Positions 22,043 to 33,824 are shown, numbered from the stretch's first letter. The stretch is DNA of 64,000 nt from Coptis chinensis (GCA_015680905.1 CM027384.1:65045001-65109000); one strand, 5' to 3'. Translations and numbers: made by a program. Notes: generated by a model not told the origin, from the letters alone.

Positions 22043-23018
22043 ATGGAACTTCCAAAGATCATCCCCGAACAATCATTCCAAGCTTTGTTGGTTTCTTCTT
22101 CGTATGAACTTCAATTAAGAGACCTTATCACCCAAGCTGGTTGGTCATCCCTCGTTCTGCAACCTGAGCAGACATACTCTCCACGTTTAGCGGCTTATTT
22201 TTATGATCATATGGAGGATACAACAACATTTAATGGGGCCATGGTTTCTTTTTGAACGGATTCGCAATCCATATGGGTAACACTAGACATCTCTTTTACG
22301 AGCCAACAGTTGCTATGACTTTGGACCTTCCCTATCATGAGCCCACCCACCCCCCACCATTCAATACATCATATAGAACGCCTTTAATCACTACTTTTGG
22401 GAAGATTTCGCTAGCCTCTATGGCGATGGCCTCACACATGTCATTGAACGTAAAGAACCTGGCCGATGGCCAGACAAAATAACTCCCATAACAAGTATGA
22501 CAATGAATGTCGGGACTGCCATGTTGTTTATCATTCTGAAAATCATGGGGGATTGGCATTTTTCCACTACCACCGAATCAGCTTGCAAGACTTTCCATGC
22601 TCTCGTTCAGCAACATACCTTCTTCGACATCATGAACCTTGTAATTGAGAACCTGAAAAGGGCTTGTCATTTTCGACACCATTATATCACCTTGCCCGTT
22701 ACCGCATGTCGGATAATGAGGGCATTCTTCCCACAGTTTTCGGCCACTTTTCATGACTGGGTACAAGTAGATTTTGTGTCCGGCGAATAGGATGATTTGT
22801 TCTTTGAAATTTCGGGTCTGGCGTCAGTGCTCTTCAAGGTACCTAAAGTACGTTCGTTGCTTCCCCAAAGAAAAAGACACATGATAGCTTATTTGGACAC
22901 TTCTAAAAAGAGAAAGTGGAGCGAAGTTTGGCAGACCATGATAAACTGGCGTGACGCCAAAGAATGGCACTTCAATAGAGATGAAGCTAGAATGGACATA
23001 CCCCTAATTCTTAATTAG
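22043..23018 (+). pseudogene. E1 post-pol ORF-B
   Basis: The second E1 ORF after pol starts MELPKIIPEQSFQALL at 22043. Recognisable parts are YSPRLAAYFYDHM, LNVKNLADG and MTMNVGTAMLFIILKIMGDW (22497-22790), then HFRHHYITLPVTACRIM and a basic tail, LDTSKKRKWSEVW, ending at 23018. E3 ORF-B matches it closely (LNVGTIMFFIMLNILGEW, RAHSIKHKYLLMPVLVCRIM). Stops and shifts near 22253, 22480 and 22788 break it. Its start (M...P.IIPEQ.F) resembles that of ORF-A, so the two are probably ancient duplicates. Function unknown. Confidence 0.7.
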
Positions 23019-24727
23019 GGTAGTGTAAGTTGATGTACATATTTGTTGTTTTAGTTCTTGATGTGCCCTTTCCCTTTTGTTTTTGTATAGCATATGTTGT
23101 GTTAGCATAATTTTTTGTTGAAGATATCAGCTCAATTTTTGCTCAAGCCTATCAGGTATATTCTTTCTTCCTCTTGACACTATGAGGACACAGCGTTCTA
23201 TTGTTTGGGGGTGGTTAGAACCTTTCGCAAAAATTAAGCAATTATAGGTTGTATATAGCTTTATTTTCTGTCTAAATAAGTGTATTTAGTGACAAAGTCT
23301 CGTTTCCTTTTCTGTGATGAAAAATATCTAGAAATCTCACCCTAGCATTAGAATTAGGATTTGTTCTTAGAAACTTAAGTTAATATGCATGCAATAGTTT
23401 TTACATCTTTTCATGAGTATTCATGCACTGACTGTCATTGAATGTACATAGCAATAAGTTTCTGGGACCCACGGTTAGATAACTTAATTTCTATATCCTG
23501 TGAGAATCTAACCAAAAAGCCTCAACATGTGTGATATATGAATAATGACACAGAGGAGTAGCTTTTCCGAATAGAGAAAATCACGCGTCTACTTACTTGA
23601 TCACTATCTGAATCCTAGGCGAGAATTTAGGCCTTCTTTGGATCGATATAGCCAAAAATTCATACTTGTAAAAATTTTACCGCTAGTCGCCCCACTGAAC
23701 CTTTCATTTTCACCAAAAAATTCCTTACCCATCTATTAACCACAAATAAATAAGCCCACCTAGATGATGAGTATGAGAAATATGATGAAGTGTGGAAAAA
23801 TGAAGAGAAAAAATTGGCACAAATCAAAATCTGTTACCTGCTTCAGAAGAAAAGAAAAAGAAAAAGAAAAATAGAAATATATTTCCAAAAGTCAAAAGAA
23901 AAATCAAAGTTAGACTTTCCCCCAAAATCAAATCAAAAGGGAATACAAAAGCTTAAAAAAGCTAAGTATGGAAACTCATGTTAGAAGTAGGAAAGCAAAT
24001 AAAGATTTCTTTAGTGTAAATATCTCGAAGACCTTATTCTCTCATACTTATCATTTTTGAATTTTCTATTCCATTTTCTTCTACACTACCACCTAAGCCC
24101 CATAACACCTAATAAAGACTTCTAGCTCAATTAGGAGTAGGATGGTGTGATAATAAGTAGTAGATGTGAATTTTCGACCTCGGCTCCTCTGACTGTCATT
24201 GAGTATGTGAGAAAATGTGTGCCCACTACACACTGGAGTTAGCAAAACTTGAGTGGAAAAATATGAGAGAATTTGTGTTTCGACATATACCTGTGAGAAC
24301 CTACTCAATGACGCTATCCAAAGGATCCAGAAACGGCCATGCTTGTACATTTCATTGTAAAGATCACTGCATGCATGTTCATATGTAGATGTTTTGATTA
24401 TTATATGTATATTAACTTGAATTTCAAAGGAATTAATCCTCGTTCCCCCGCAAGTGAGATGTATAGATATCTGAGATTAATTAAGGGAACAAGCCTTTGT
24501 TACTGAGTCGTTGTAGTATAGATGAAGTTTGTGAGTATCTTTTCTAGAAAACTCTCACGAGGCTATAACTAGGGAATTCATAGTGGTTTAAGGCCTTCTT
24601 GCATACGGTAAATGCAACCGCACTCTGCGAAATGAGACTTAGTTTAGGACAACACATTTTTGGCCACTTATCATTTTAATGTCTCTTCTTTGCTTGAGGA
24701 CAAGCAAAGCGCTGTTTGAGGGTGGTA
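23019..24727 (+). other. E1 3' non-coding block with internal and terminal polypurine tracts
   Basis: TTTGGGGGTGG at 23204-23214, preceded by GAGGACA, looks like a polypurine tract but is about 1.5 kb from the LTR. A second block, GAGGACAAGCAAAG then TTTGAGGGTGGTA (24714-24727), abuts the 3' LTR and is the likely plus-strand primer. The sequence between the two is non-coding and matches E0 (2682-3726 and 26404-26933) and E3 (28876-30447), both in reverse orientation. Confidence 0.82.
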
Positions 24728-26403
24728 TGATAAGCACCCAAAAATGTAATACTAAACCCCGTAGAGACATAGTATTTTGGTTAATTATGTGTTTAATAAT
24801 CATGAAATAATTATATTTTCGTACTTTTGCAGGTTTTCGCTGTTAACGTGAATATAATGATAAAACCTGCATCAAAATACGGGAATACTGTGCATACTTG
24901 AAGTCTTCCTACTCAGCCCTAATGAAGCCCAACAAAGCCTGACTAGAGCTGAAGATTCCAAAGGGACAAAATCAGTGCAGAACGGGACTACTTGTAAAGA
25001 AGCAACAAACTTCCGAAGCTCACATCTTTCAAACCTGGACGCCGATTTCGGCAAGTGAACTGCAAGAACGACCAGAGCGATGAGCTCTACGTAAAGACAG
25101 AAAGTTGTAAAATGCCAAAATCCGGGCTGCCATTAGACATAACACGTTGACCCATTTTGCAAGCCCACAAGAAATGATGAGTCATCATGCATAAACAAGT
25201 GGCAAGTTATGGACACTTTTGTGACACCTTGCAAGAAAAGACAAGACAAGAAATTAAATGCATGATTAGATGGTTGATTAGAAAAGAGTGAAAAAAGTTT
25301 GGATGTTTTGAAAAGAAAAAGACAAACTTTGTGTAAAAAAATTGGATGTTTTGAAAAAGGAAAAGACAAGCTTATAAATGTGGGAAGGCTTCACATGAGA
25401 TTCCCATGGGATATATATTTTCGATGTTGGAGAAAGGAGGCCAGGGGAGCTTCTTGCATTTCATTTTGTTGTTTACAATTTTATGCTTAGTATTTTCTCA
25501 TTTTGAAGCTTTTGTATTAGGTTGGTACAGGAAGTCTTAAACTTCCAATAAAATCTATTTTCTTCAAGTTCAATTTCTAGTTCTTTCTTTGATTCTTTTC
25601 ACTTTTTTGTTTCATACATGCAAGATATAAAATCAATCCAAGGACCACGAGCTAAAACTCTCCCAAGGGGAGGGTTAATGATGCTCATGTGAGGATCAGG
25701 CTGCAATTTAGTAGTCCAGAATCACTACTTAGGGAATAGGGTTTGATTATACATCCGGTCCCAAAATGACTGAGTCTGACCAAGTTTAGAGTGCTGATAC
25801 TCCAGACCAGTCTCGTACGAGACCCAGTTAACATTAGGTCAAGTCTCATGCGATACCCTATGGTGGCTATTAGCCCTCTGGTTTGTGCAGCTGGTGTATA
25901 CTTAAGCCAAGAGTTGAAGTGATATTCTAGAGATAGAATGTTAATTCAACTCCTCATACTAGTGAGATGAACTTAGAGATGAGTACATCTTCCTAGAGAT
26001 CGATACTCGACGCCGTTTCGGGTTTGTCTATGAACTCGAGACGGATTAGAGCTGTAGTGATAAGGTACTCTTAACTTTATTAATTGACCTTGCATGATTA
26101 TGATTAACCTTCTTCATGTATCTCTCTCTCTATCTAGTTTATCAAGTAATCAATCTTTGTAATTCTAAGTTAACTTGCATTCCAAGTTTTAATTTAGCAA
26201 CACAAGAAATAACAAAGTAAATCCTACTCACTAATTCCCTTGAAGTTGTAAATCTAGTTGTAATCCTTGTCTAGTCCTAAGGTTTGGACGATCCCTTACT
26301 CGATCTATGCTACCAACCTACGTGAGTAAGGTAACTTGACTAGTCGGACGTTTTACGGACTTTGGACTCAAAAGAACAAAACCTATAAAAACACTGATTA
26401 TCA
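24728..26403 (+). repeat. E1 3' LTR (1676 bp)
   Basis: It is the direct partner of 3727-5369. It carries a perfect 12-bp palindrome, TCTCGTACGAGA (25811-25822), and a second, imperfect copy, TCTCATGCGATA (25844-25855), 33 bp away. The 5' LTR has lost exactly this 33-bp interval. It is followed by the right copy of the target duplication, CTCAA (26404-26408). Confidence 0.93.
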
Positions 26404-26933
26404 CTCAACGAGGGAAACTATGAATTATTGCGTAGGTTTGAATTTTATGGTTATATCATATCGATTCAAAGAAAGCCTAAATTCTCGGCTAAGATGTGGT
26501 ATGGTGATCAAGCAAGTGGATGTGTGATCTTTCTTTTCTGAAAAACTACTATTTTGTGTCATCACTCAGATATCACTCATGTTGAGGCTTTTGGCTAGAT
26601 TCTCACTGGATTTGAAAAGTTAAGAATTCTAGCCTAGGTCCTAGAAACTTACTGTTGTGTACAATCAATGTTGCTCATGCAAGATATTTATGAAAAAAAT
26701 GTAGAGACTATTGTATGCGTATTAATCTAAGTTTCTAATAACAAATTCTAATTCTATTGCTACAGTGAGATTTCTAGACTCTTTTCATCACTGAAAAGGA
26801 AACAAGACCATTATTACCAAGTAATTTTTTTTTCAATATTTTAAGAAAGAGAAAATACATAATATACAACCTAAAGGTTCCTATTTTATTATTTATTTAT
26901 TTTTTGCAAAATGTTTCTATTCCCACCCCCAAA
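26404..26933 (-). mobile_element. E0 3' non-coding block, second part
   Basis: E0 resumes after the CTCAA duplication. The sequence matches E3 about 29930-30447 (TAGGTTTGAATTT, GCCTAAATTCTC, ATCAAGCAAGTGGA) and the reverse of E1 23200-23600. It ends at a polypurine-like block (complement of CCACCCCCAAAC, 26922-26933), preceded on the minus strand by GAGGACAAAA. Confidence 0.82.
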
Positions 26934-27314
26934 CATAATGATGTTTTGTCCTCAAAGTGTAAAGAGTGATGAGGAAAGAGATTACCATAGAAACGTGAGC
27001 AAAAAAAACTAGGTATAACTTGCAAAAGTGAAAAACAACAAGAAAAAGAAAAGGAAAGTGTAACTCGCTCCATAAATAAACATTGCCCAAATAACGAGAA
27101 AAAGTACTAGATTGGAATATGTGAGCTACAAAACGGTGGACTAAGGATTCAGTGCTTACAACCATACACTCTAAATGGAGGGCCCGATTACCTAATTGGT
27201 GCACTCCCCAAAAATGGAATGCGTCGGAGAAGAAGATGAGTCGTTTATAGTCAGATACTTGAGACTGAAAGTCAGATTCCCCAAGACTAAGCACAACCCC
27301 CAAACAGGATCAGT
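26934..27314 (-). other. E0 spacer between integrase and internal polypurine block
   Basis: This is non-coding sequence. The part near 27175-27210 (AAATGGAGGGCCCGATTACC) matches the E3 sequence after its integrase stop (41410-41445). E0 has no ORF-A or ORF-B here: only about 380 bp separate the integrase stop from the internal polypurine block. Confidence 0.6.
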
Positions 27315-27489
27315 CTAGGTAAACTGTGGATCGATAAGGTCGATCTGCTCAATTAGAGAAGTAGCAACTTCTCTTAAAGATTTTAAACGTTGACAATTGA
27401 CTTGAAAAGTGCTACAATCAGATGGATTTTCAACAGTGATTGTACCATAAGGAGTCATAGATTGGACAATGAACGGTCCAGACCATCGG
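27315..27489 (-). pseudogene. E0 integrase C-terminal end, cut by E3
   Basis: On the minus strand the frame reads RWSGPFIVQSMTPYGTITV, then FQVNCQRLKSL, and ends at TAG (27315-27317). It matches the E1 (12534-12719) and E3 (41492-41700) integrase tails. E3 starts at 27490, and the rest of E0 pol lies outside the window beyond E3. The left flank of E3 is ATCGG (27485-27489); the matching copy would be past 64000. Confidence 0.82.
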
Positions 27490-28875
27490 TGATAAAATGT
27501 AAAATACGACGTTTCTATATCCTAATCTTAACTATTTATGCTAGGAATAAGAAACGCTATTTTATCTACATTTAATCAAAGTTTCTACTCTCAATTATCA
27601 TGCAATAACGTGAGCAAAGATTTGTTCCACTCCTAGTTGCTTAGATGTAACAATTTCTCTAACTTAAACAATTCTGCAATATCAATGAGAGCAATGGTTT
27701 AATTATACTAATATGGAGAAAATAACTAATTAAGATATTCTAAATTATATTATGGCAATTTAATGAGAAGATGTGAATGAGAAGAATAAATTAGGGGGAT
27801 TTGATTCGACCTTGATTAATTCTTAATATGCTAGTATAGATTTTTTGTTGCAACCCTAATATTTATGTTTTCATATAAATGTTAGGTCTGTTTATCCCTA
27901 ATTATTCATGGCATCTCTACCAACTAATAATTAGCATGTGAGGCAATTGAAACCCATTCTCATGGTGAATTAACTATCCTGTAAAGTGGAATATCTTACT
28001 ACAACTATTCTATACTAACACATCAAGTCTTCATCAAAGCTTTAATCAAACCCCTCTAATGGAGGTTTAGCTAAGATTCATTTGACTATCATAATTAAAA
28101 GAATAAGAATAAGACATCATATAAACAATAACAATAACTTGGCTTTTATTAATGGTGGCTAAGCTAGAAAACAATAATTAGGGTTTGACTAAAGAGAAGA
28201 AAACTAATTTATTATCTAATGGGAGAAAATCTAAGAGTCTAAGTCTAATTAAGCTAATGAGGGTTATATCTAAGAGTTTTGCCTTAGTCCTTTTTATATA
28301 GGAGAGAGCTAGGTTTACAATTTCGTGCATGGGCTTTGGAGCTATGTTTTGGGCCACTAAATCAAGCCCAAAACCTAATTACTTAAGTCCAAAAAGGGTT
28401 TATTTGCTGGAAATTAATGTAACAGTCTTTTCGTCCTCATTTACTCATCTGATTGGATCAAGGTCTGGACCATTAGAAATCTCTTTCCAAGCCGGTCGTT
28501 TTGCCATATAGTAGGATCAATTCCAAGGTCTGAGTACAAAGATACGGCCTACGAAAGTTCTGTTGACTTTTCTGCTCTATTTATGCCCGTGTTGACTTTG
28601 ACTTTTCAGCTTTGACTAGGCTTTAAAAATATTTTTTCTCCTTAAAACTTGGGCTTTAACCATAGAAATTCTTAGGGCTTTAACCCTAGAACTTCTTAGC
28701 AACCAACATTTGCTCCTTTCTCTTGCAAAAGTGACATATTTCTTCACATATTTAATTCCAATACCTGAAATATATAAAATTACGTAAACAGTACTAACTC
28801 TTATTTATTATAAACATAATTGTTCTAAATGTAATATTATTAAGGGGTTAAAACTACAGTTTTGGGCTCTTACCA
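27490..28875 (-). repeat. E3 3' LTR (about 1386 bp)
   Basis: On the minus strand it starts TGGTAAGAGCCC directly after the polypurine block and ends TTTTATCA, with TGGTAA...TTATCA termini. The left edge is set by the break in the E0 integrase frame. A TATA box, TATATAAAAA, is read on the minus strand at 28300-28291. TTGAC repeats lie near 28558-28618. There is no second copy in the window. Confidence 0.8.
28291..28300 (-). promoter_or_regulatory. Candidate TATA box of the E3 LTR
   Basis: On the minus strand the sequence reads CTCCTATATAAAAAGG, a strong plant TATA box, about 575 bp into the LTR, which fits a U3 region of usual size. Confidence 0.55.
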
Positions 28876-30447
28876 AACCACCCTCAAACAATATTTTGCT
28901 TGTGCTCAAGCAAATGTGAGAAATTAAAATAAGTGACCAAAAATGGAGTTATAACTAATCTCGTATCGCCGAGTGCGATTGCATTGACCATATGCAATAA
29001 GGCCTTAAACCACTAGGAATTCCCTAGTGGACGAGTTATAGCCTCATGAGAGTTTTCCAAAGAAAGTACTCACAAATTTCATCTATACTACAACGACTAA
29101 GAAATAAAATTACTGTTTCCTTATTTATTCTCATATATCTTTACATCTCACTAGCAATGAATATATAATAATCAATTTGAAACCTAAGCTAATACGTGCA
29201 TAATAATCAATCATCTACGGATAAACATATATATAATGAACTATGCTATGAAATGCAATAACAGTTTCGTTTCTGAAACTTTGGAATAACGTCCTTAAGT
29301 AGGTCCTCACAAATATGTCAAGACAAAATCACTCTGATTTTTCCACTCAAGTTTCACTCACTCCAGTGTGCAGTGGGCACACTTTTCCTCACAAACTCAA
29401 TGACGTACAAGGAAGCCGAAGTCGATCAAACACATCTGTCACTTACTATCACACTAACCTATTCCTAATTGAGCTAGAAGTCTTTATTAGGTGTTGTGGG
29501 GATTAGGTGATGATTTTAAGATGGAAGGAAATGGATAATCAAAAGGACAACTCTGAGATAATAGGATCTTCAAAATATATAAACTAGAGAAAATCTTGTT
29601 CTTACCTTGCTTCTACAGTTTATTTCCATCCTTAACCATTTTTTTTTCCTTTTTCTTTTGGCTTTTGACTCCTTTCATCATGTTTTTGGAGTTCTAACTT
29701 TTTATTTTTTTCTTTTCTATGGATGGAAACTTTATTTTTTTTTTCTTATTTGAAGCAAGTAACAAATTCTTGGGTTTCCACAAGTCTTTCTCTTTTCTAT
29801 TCATTTCATCTCTATTCTCAGACTCATTCAAAAATGGTAGGCTGATTTTATTTTTATTTTGTTTTTGTAAAAGGGTAAATGATTGTGGTTTATGAAAAGG
29901 CTAAAGAAAGGCTCAGAGGGGTGACTAGCAGAAAATAATTTCATATAGGTTTGAATTTCTGGCTATATCGATAAAAAATGGCCTAAATTCTCGCTTAGGA
30001 TATGGTATAGTAATCAAGCAAGTGGACGCGTGATTTCTCTAATTGGAATTTACTTCTCCCTTGTGTCATTACTCAGATATTTTATTCATAAGGCTTTAAG
30101 GCTATATTCTCACAGGATTTGTAGAATAAGTACTCTAGCTTAGATTTTAGAAACTTACTACCAATACAAACATAGATGCTCATGCAATATATTTATGGAA
30201 AGATGCAATGACTATTACCTACATATTAACCTAAGTTTCTAAAAGCTATTCTAATTTAAGAGCTAACGTGAAACTTTTAGACTACTATCATTACAGAAAA
30301 AGAAATAATACCAATATTCCTAAGTGCATAGTATAAATACTTTATATATATATTTAATTTTTTACTAGAAAGCAAGTGCATATTACACATATATATATAT
30401 TCTAATAGGTGCCTTAAATTACGCGTGTTTCTATGTCACCCCCAAAT
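28876..30447 (-). other. E3 3' non-coding block between two polypurine-like tracts
   Basis: The terminal tract (complement of AACCACCCTCAAAC, 28876-28889) abuts the LTR. A second tract, complement of TCACCCCCAAAT, is at 30436-30447, preceded on the minus strand by TTTGAGGACAAAG. The 1.5 kb between is homologous to the blocks of E0 and E1. Long T runs occur near 29639-29660 and 29725-29745. Confidence 0.8.
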
Positions 30448-30918
30448 AAAAACATGCTTTGTCCTCAAAGTATAAAAATAAGAAGGATAGAAAATGTCAT
30501 GGAAACGCATGAAAATTTTAGAACACCTGCAAAACAAATTCAGAACATACTAATATAGTTAAAGAAAAACAGACGCAACTCTATATGAGTTCCACCCGTT
30601 ATGGGAATAACAAAAAATTAAATTGCTTGGGACATAAGCAGACACTAACAAAAAATAAAACTTACCTCATATCCAGCATTTAAGCGTTGTCCTCCTCTTC
30701 TATAAAGAAGTGAGGTTCCTTTGCATCCTACCAAGCCATGATAATTTGCCAGACCTCACGCCATTTATCATCAACTCGTGCTAACCTGTTAAGCGTGACT
30801 CGGTCTGATATGGTGTAAGGGGGGCAACCCAATGAGGTTGTAGCCTCCACCTCGGCCAAGTCATAGCACGAAAAGAGCGTATAATGCAATTGGTGGGTCA
30901 CATAATGTCAATCCCAAC

Positions 30919-31595
30919 CTAATCCGTGTCGCGGGTACAAAAATTGGGGAAGAAACATACCATGATGCGGCAAACCAAGACAGGCATAAGAAGGTACTTA
31001 TGCTTTATACTATGGGCTCGTGCTAAACTGGACACTAAGGTCTGGGGAATGTCATATAGCATACATCCCTCAGCTAAAGCAAGGAAGACTTCACCGGCGG
31101 CGTTATTCGCAGAAGAAAACCGCCATTCCCCTAAGATATTCAGCATGATAAAGAACATGATAGTGCCGACATTAAGGGACATGCTACCAAGGGATACGTT
31201 AAGATTCCCTTGGTCCTCTACACGAAAATCCCCTACCCCATAAGTCTCTTGGAAATACTCATAGTTATAGAGGTATATATTATCAGACATATAGCCCCAT
31301 GAGTTTTGGGGAGCAAGCATAGCCATTCCAACAGCAAAGGCTATGAAAAACTTGTTAAAATCCATTGTCTTATCATTAATGGTGACGGAGAACACTTGTT
31401 CCCTATCTGGTCGATAAAAAAACTTACAATTATCATAGAAATAAGCAGTAAGCTCAGGAGAATAAGAGTCATCAACATTTACCAGTAGAGTCTGCCATCT
31501 TGACTACACAATCCTGTCGCGAAACCAGTATCCATAGGTGTCACTCTTGAGCAATTCTTTAAAGGACTACTCTGGTATGATTTGAGGAGATTTCA
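30919..31595 (-). pseudogene. E3 post-pol ORF-B
   Basis: On the minus strand the likely start is ATG at 31595 (MKSPQIIPE). In-frame stops follow, then SYSPELTAYFYDN, MDFNKFFIAFAVGMAMLAPQ, SLNVGTIMFFIMLNILGEW and KHKYLLMPVLVCRIMVCFF, ending near 30919. The 30919-31395 part is open for 158 codons. It matches E1 ORF-B along its length. Two hydrophobic stretches (around FFIAFAVGMAMLA and MFFIMLNIL) might be membrane-associated, but they also fit a buried core. Function unknown. Confidence 0.7.
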
Positions 31596-32116
31596 TAGCA
31601 AACAAATACACTACCAAACTCCTTGAAGTGAGTGCGGAAAACCCTAGAAAAAATAACTGGAGGTATGTTGAGGTCAGGGCGCGGGTGCTCTCAGAATGGC
31701 CTATGGAAGGGGGCGAGCGCGCTCAATTCTGACAAAAGAAAATTCTGCGATGCAAGACCTTGGGTGCGGGTGCGCTCTATTATAAGGTAAGAGAGAGGGC
31801 ATGCGCTTACCGAATACTGTTTGTGGTATGAATTTCGAGGTGAAATTGGGAGGTGCTTGTGTGATGAAAAATAATGGTGTAGTGTGAAGTATATGGTGTG
31901 TCATGTATTTATAGAGCACTAGTTTCTTAAACCAAATTCCACAAGTTCCCTAAATTGTTAAGGCAAGATGATGGAAAAAAGAAAATTTTCTAAATCCAAA
32001 ATAGAAACAGATGAGATGCAGAGTCAAAAATCCACAACCATCCAATTTCTAATCCTTGAGGTTGCACAACCCAAGGGTAGCTAATTCTAGTTACACCACA
32101 TTAGCAGCATGCTCAT
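31596..32116 (-). promoter_or_regulatory. GC-rich motif cluster upstream of E3 ORF-B
   Basis: Three copies of a GC-rich motif lie in AT-rich surroundings: GGGCGCGGGTGCTCTC (31677), GGGCGAGCGCGCTCAA (31711-31726) and GGGTGCGGGTGCGCTC (31762-31777). The first two are 34 bp apart, measured at their GCTC ends. The same motif pair lies upstream of E3 ORF-A. The rest of the interval has no coding signal. Confidence 0.5.
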
Positions 32117-33583
32117 TGTAACGCCCGTATTTAAAATACATATTTATTTATTAATTAATTAATTTTATTTTATATAAAATCGGCTGGATTGGATTTGGGA
32201 TAGGTGGGCCTGGTTTCTGGGCCTGAGTCTGTGTTGGGCTTGGGTTTCAAACCCAAGTATATAATCACATTGTTCTAGAGAATAGGGTTTGGGGAGAATA
32301 AAATATAATAAAAATGGAGGCGGAGATAAAAAGCTCGTTGGCTAGAGCGTTGGAGCGCGACGATTCGGACTACAAGGAATTCGTGGTGTTTTTTTTTTTA
32401 TACAGGTGAGTAATTATATTATTTATTTATTTTTTAAATCAATTTCACCAAAAGCTTTACTATCATCGTTTTTGGTTCTCGCTCAGTTTAGTTTTTCTGC
32501 ATTTTCCTATGTCGTTATTTTACTCATACTGTCAATTTTTATTGGACTGGTTAGGTTAGATAGTAGTAGAATTATTTACTAAATCCTTGAAAACTCTGGA
32601 TTAAGCTGTTGGAACTTGGAAGGAGTCGCCAGTGGCGTCGCGAGTCCAACAGCAAGAAATCGTCCTACACTTTGGTGGAACTCTTCTGGGGTGGTGTTGA
32701 TTAACTGCTATACTGTTGTTGTGTGGATGGATTTTATGTTGATTTGGTTGATGTTGGGGACGTCGAGATGGAAATTTGAGTGTGCTGTTGGAGCTTGAGA
32801 AGGCGTTAATGGCGCCGAACGCCATTGGTGAGCAGTGAGTTGTGATTTGGATTTTTTTAGTATGCCCTAAAGCTTTGGTTGTTAATGGGGATCAAAACCC
32901 AACGATTTGCTGGATTGGGTGGGGGCTGTCGGAGGTTGTATAGGCGTTAATGGCGGCGGGAATGATTTTCAGATCTAGTTTTGGTGAAGTTTGGATTTTA
33001 GGATTTGAGATTCTTGCCTTAATTAAAGAGGTAGGGGTTTTTGCAGGGATTAAAACCGCTTGGTTGAATTGGGTGGTTGTGTGGAGGCTTGTGGTGGTCG
33101 ATTTTGGGCTTGTGGTGGAGGAAGAAGCCTGGAGAAGATGAACAGTAGGTCGGTTTGGGCTTGGGCCTAATTGGTTGGGCCAAACACCTTATTTTATATT
33201 GGGCCGGTTCTATTTCTTGCTGGGCCGAAATCTAATTTTAAGTTGTTGGGCCCGGTTTTGTTTTAGTGGTTGGGCCGAGTTCTATTAGTTTTCTTTGGGT
33301 CCGATTTTAAACATTTTTGGTTGGGCCAGTTTTATTTAACTTCCTTTGGGCCGATCACTTAATTGTTTGGGCAAGTTTCTAATATTATTTGGGGCCAGTC
33401 CATAGGATTTAGAATAGAGATCCAAATGGATCTTTCAACATTTAGACTTTCGGGTTCTAAGGTTTGGGCTTGGCCAGTTGGGTCCGAACCATTACCTTGG
33501 TCATGAGCCCATGAGCCATGCACCTTTGACCTTAGCCATGAACCATGGCTATGACCCTGAACCTGTCGAACATGGAAACGACA

Positions 33584-33646
33584 GTTTGACTTTGACCATG
33601 ACGTGTTGACTTTGACCATTGACCGTTGACTGTGGAATGTTGACTT
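33584..33646. promoter_or_regulatory. TTGAC (W-box-like) cluster in solo LTR 1
   Basis: Seven TTGAC[C/T] cores occur within about 65 bp. In plants TTGACC/T is the W-box bound by WRKY factors. The cluster is conserved in the other solo LTR at 39238-39306. Binding is an inference. Confidence 0.45.
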
Positions 33647-33765
33647 TTTTTTCCAGTTTTTCTCATATTTAAGAATATGGATAAATATAGTAATAAAATA
33701 TTGTCGAAAATTATATAACGTTGTTTGTCATTATCTAATTAAGATTTGACGTGAGTAGTGTGTAA

Positions 33766-33767
<2 letters not shown>

Positions 33768-33821
<54 letters not shown>
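33768..33821. repeat. (AT)n microsatellite
   Basis: About 27 AT dinucleotides. The sister solo LTR has only a short AT-rich stretch at the equivalent site (39420-39430), so the expansion arose after the two LTRs separated. Confidence 0.9.

Positions 33822-33824
<3 letters not shown>

Larger units (their letters stand above)
3727..26403 (+). mobile_element. E1: Athila-like Ty3/gypsy retrotransposon, with E2 nested inside
   Basis: Two direct LTRs (3727-5369 and 24728-26403) start with TGATAAGCACC and end with TGATTATCA. The outer flanks carry the identical 5-bp duplication CTCAA (3722-3726 and 26404-26408), so this is one insertion. Without E2 it is about 15.3 kb. The order is LTR, leader, gag, protease, RT, RNase H, integrase, post-pol ORF-A and ORF-B, a 3' non-coding block, polypurine tract, LTR. 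The protease motif DLGAS, the long LTRs and the extra ORFs after pol fit the Athila group. Every coding part carries stops or frameshifts, so the copy cannot move on its own. It lies in the 3' non-coding block of E0. Confidence 0.93.

Noticed and set aside
30919..31395. E3 ORF-B as a retroviral envelope protein
   Set aside because: There is no signal peptide, no furin-like site and no clear transmembrane anchor. The hydrophobic stretches could equally be a protein core.
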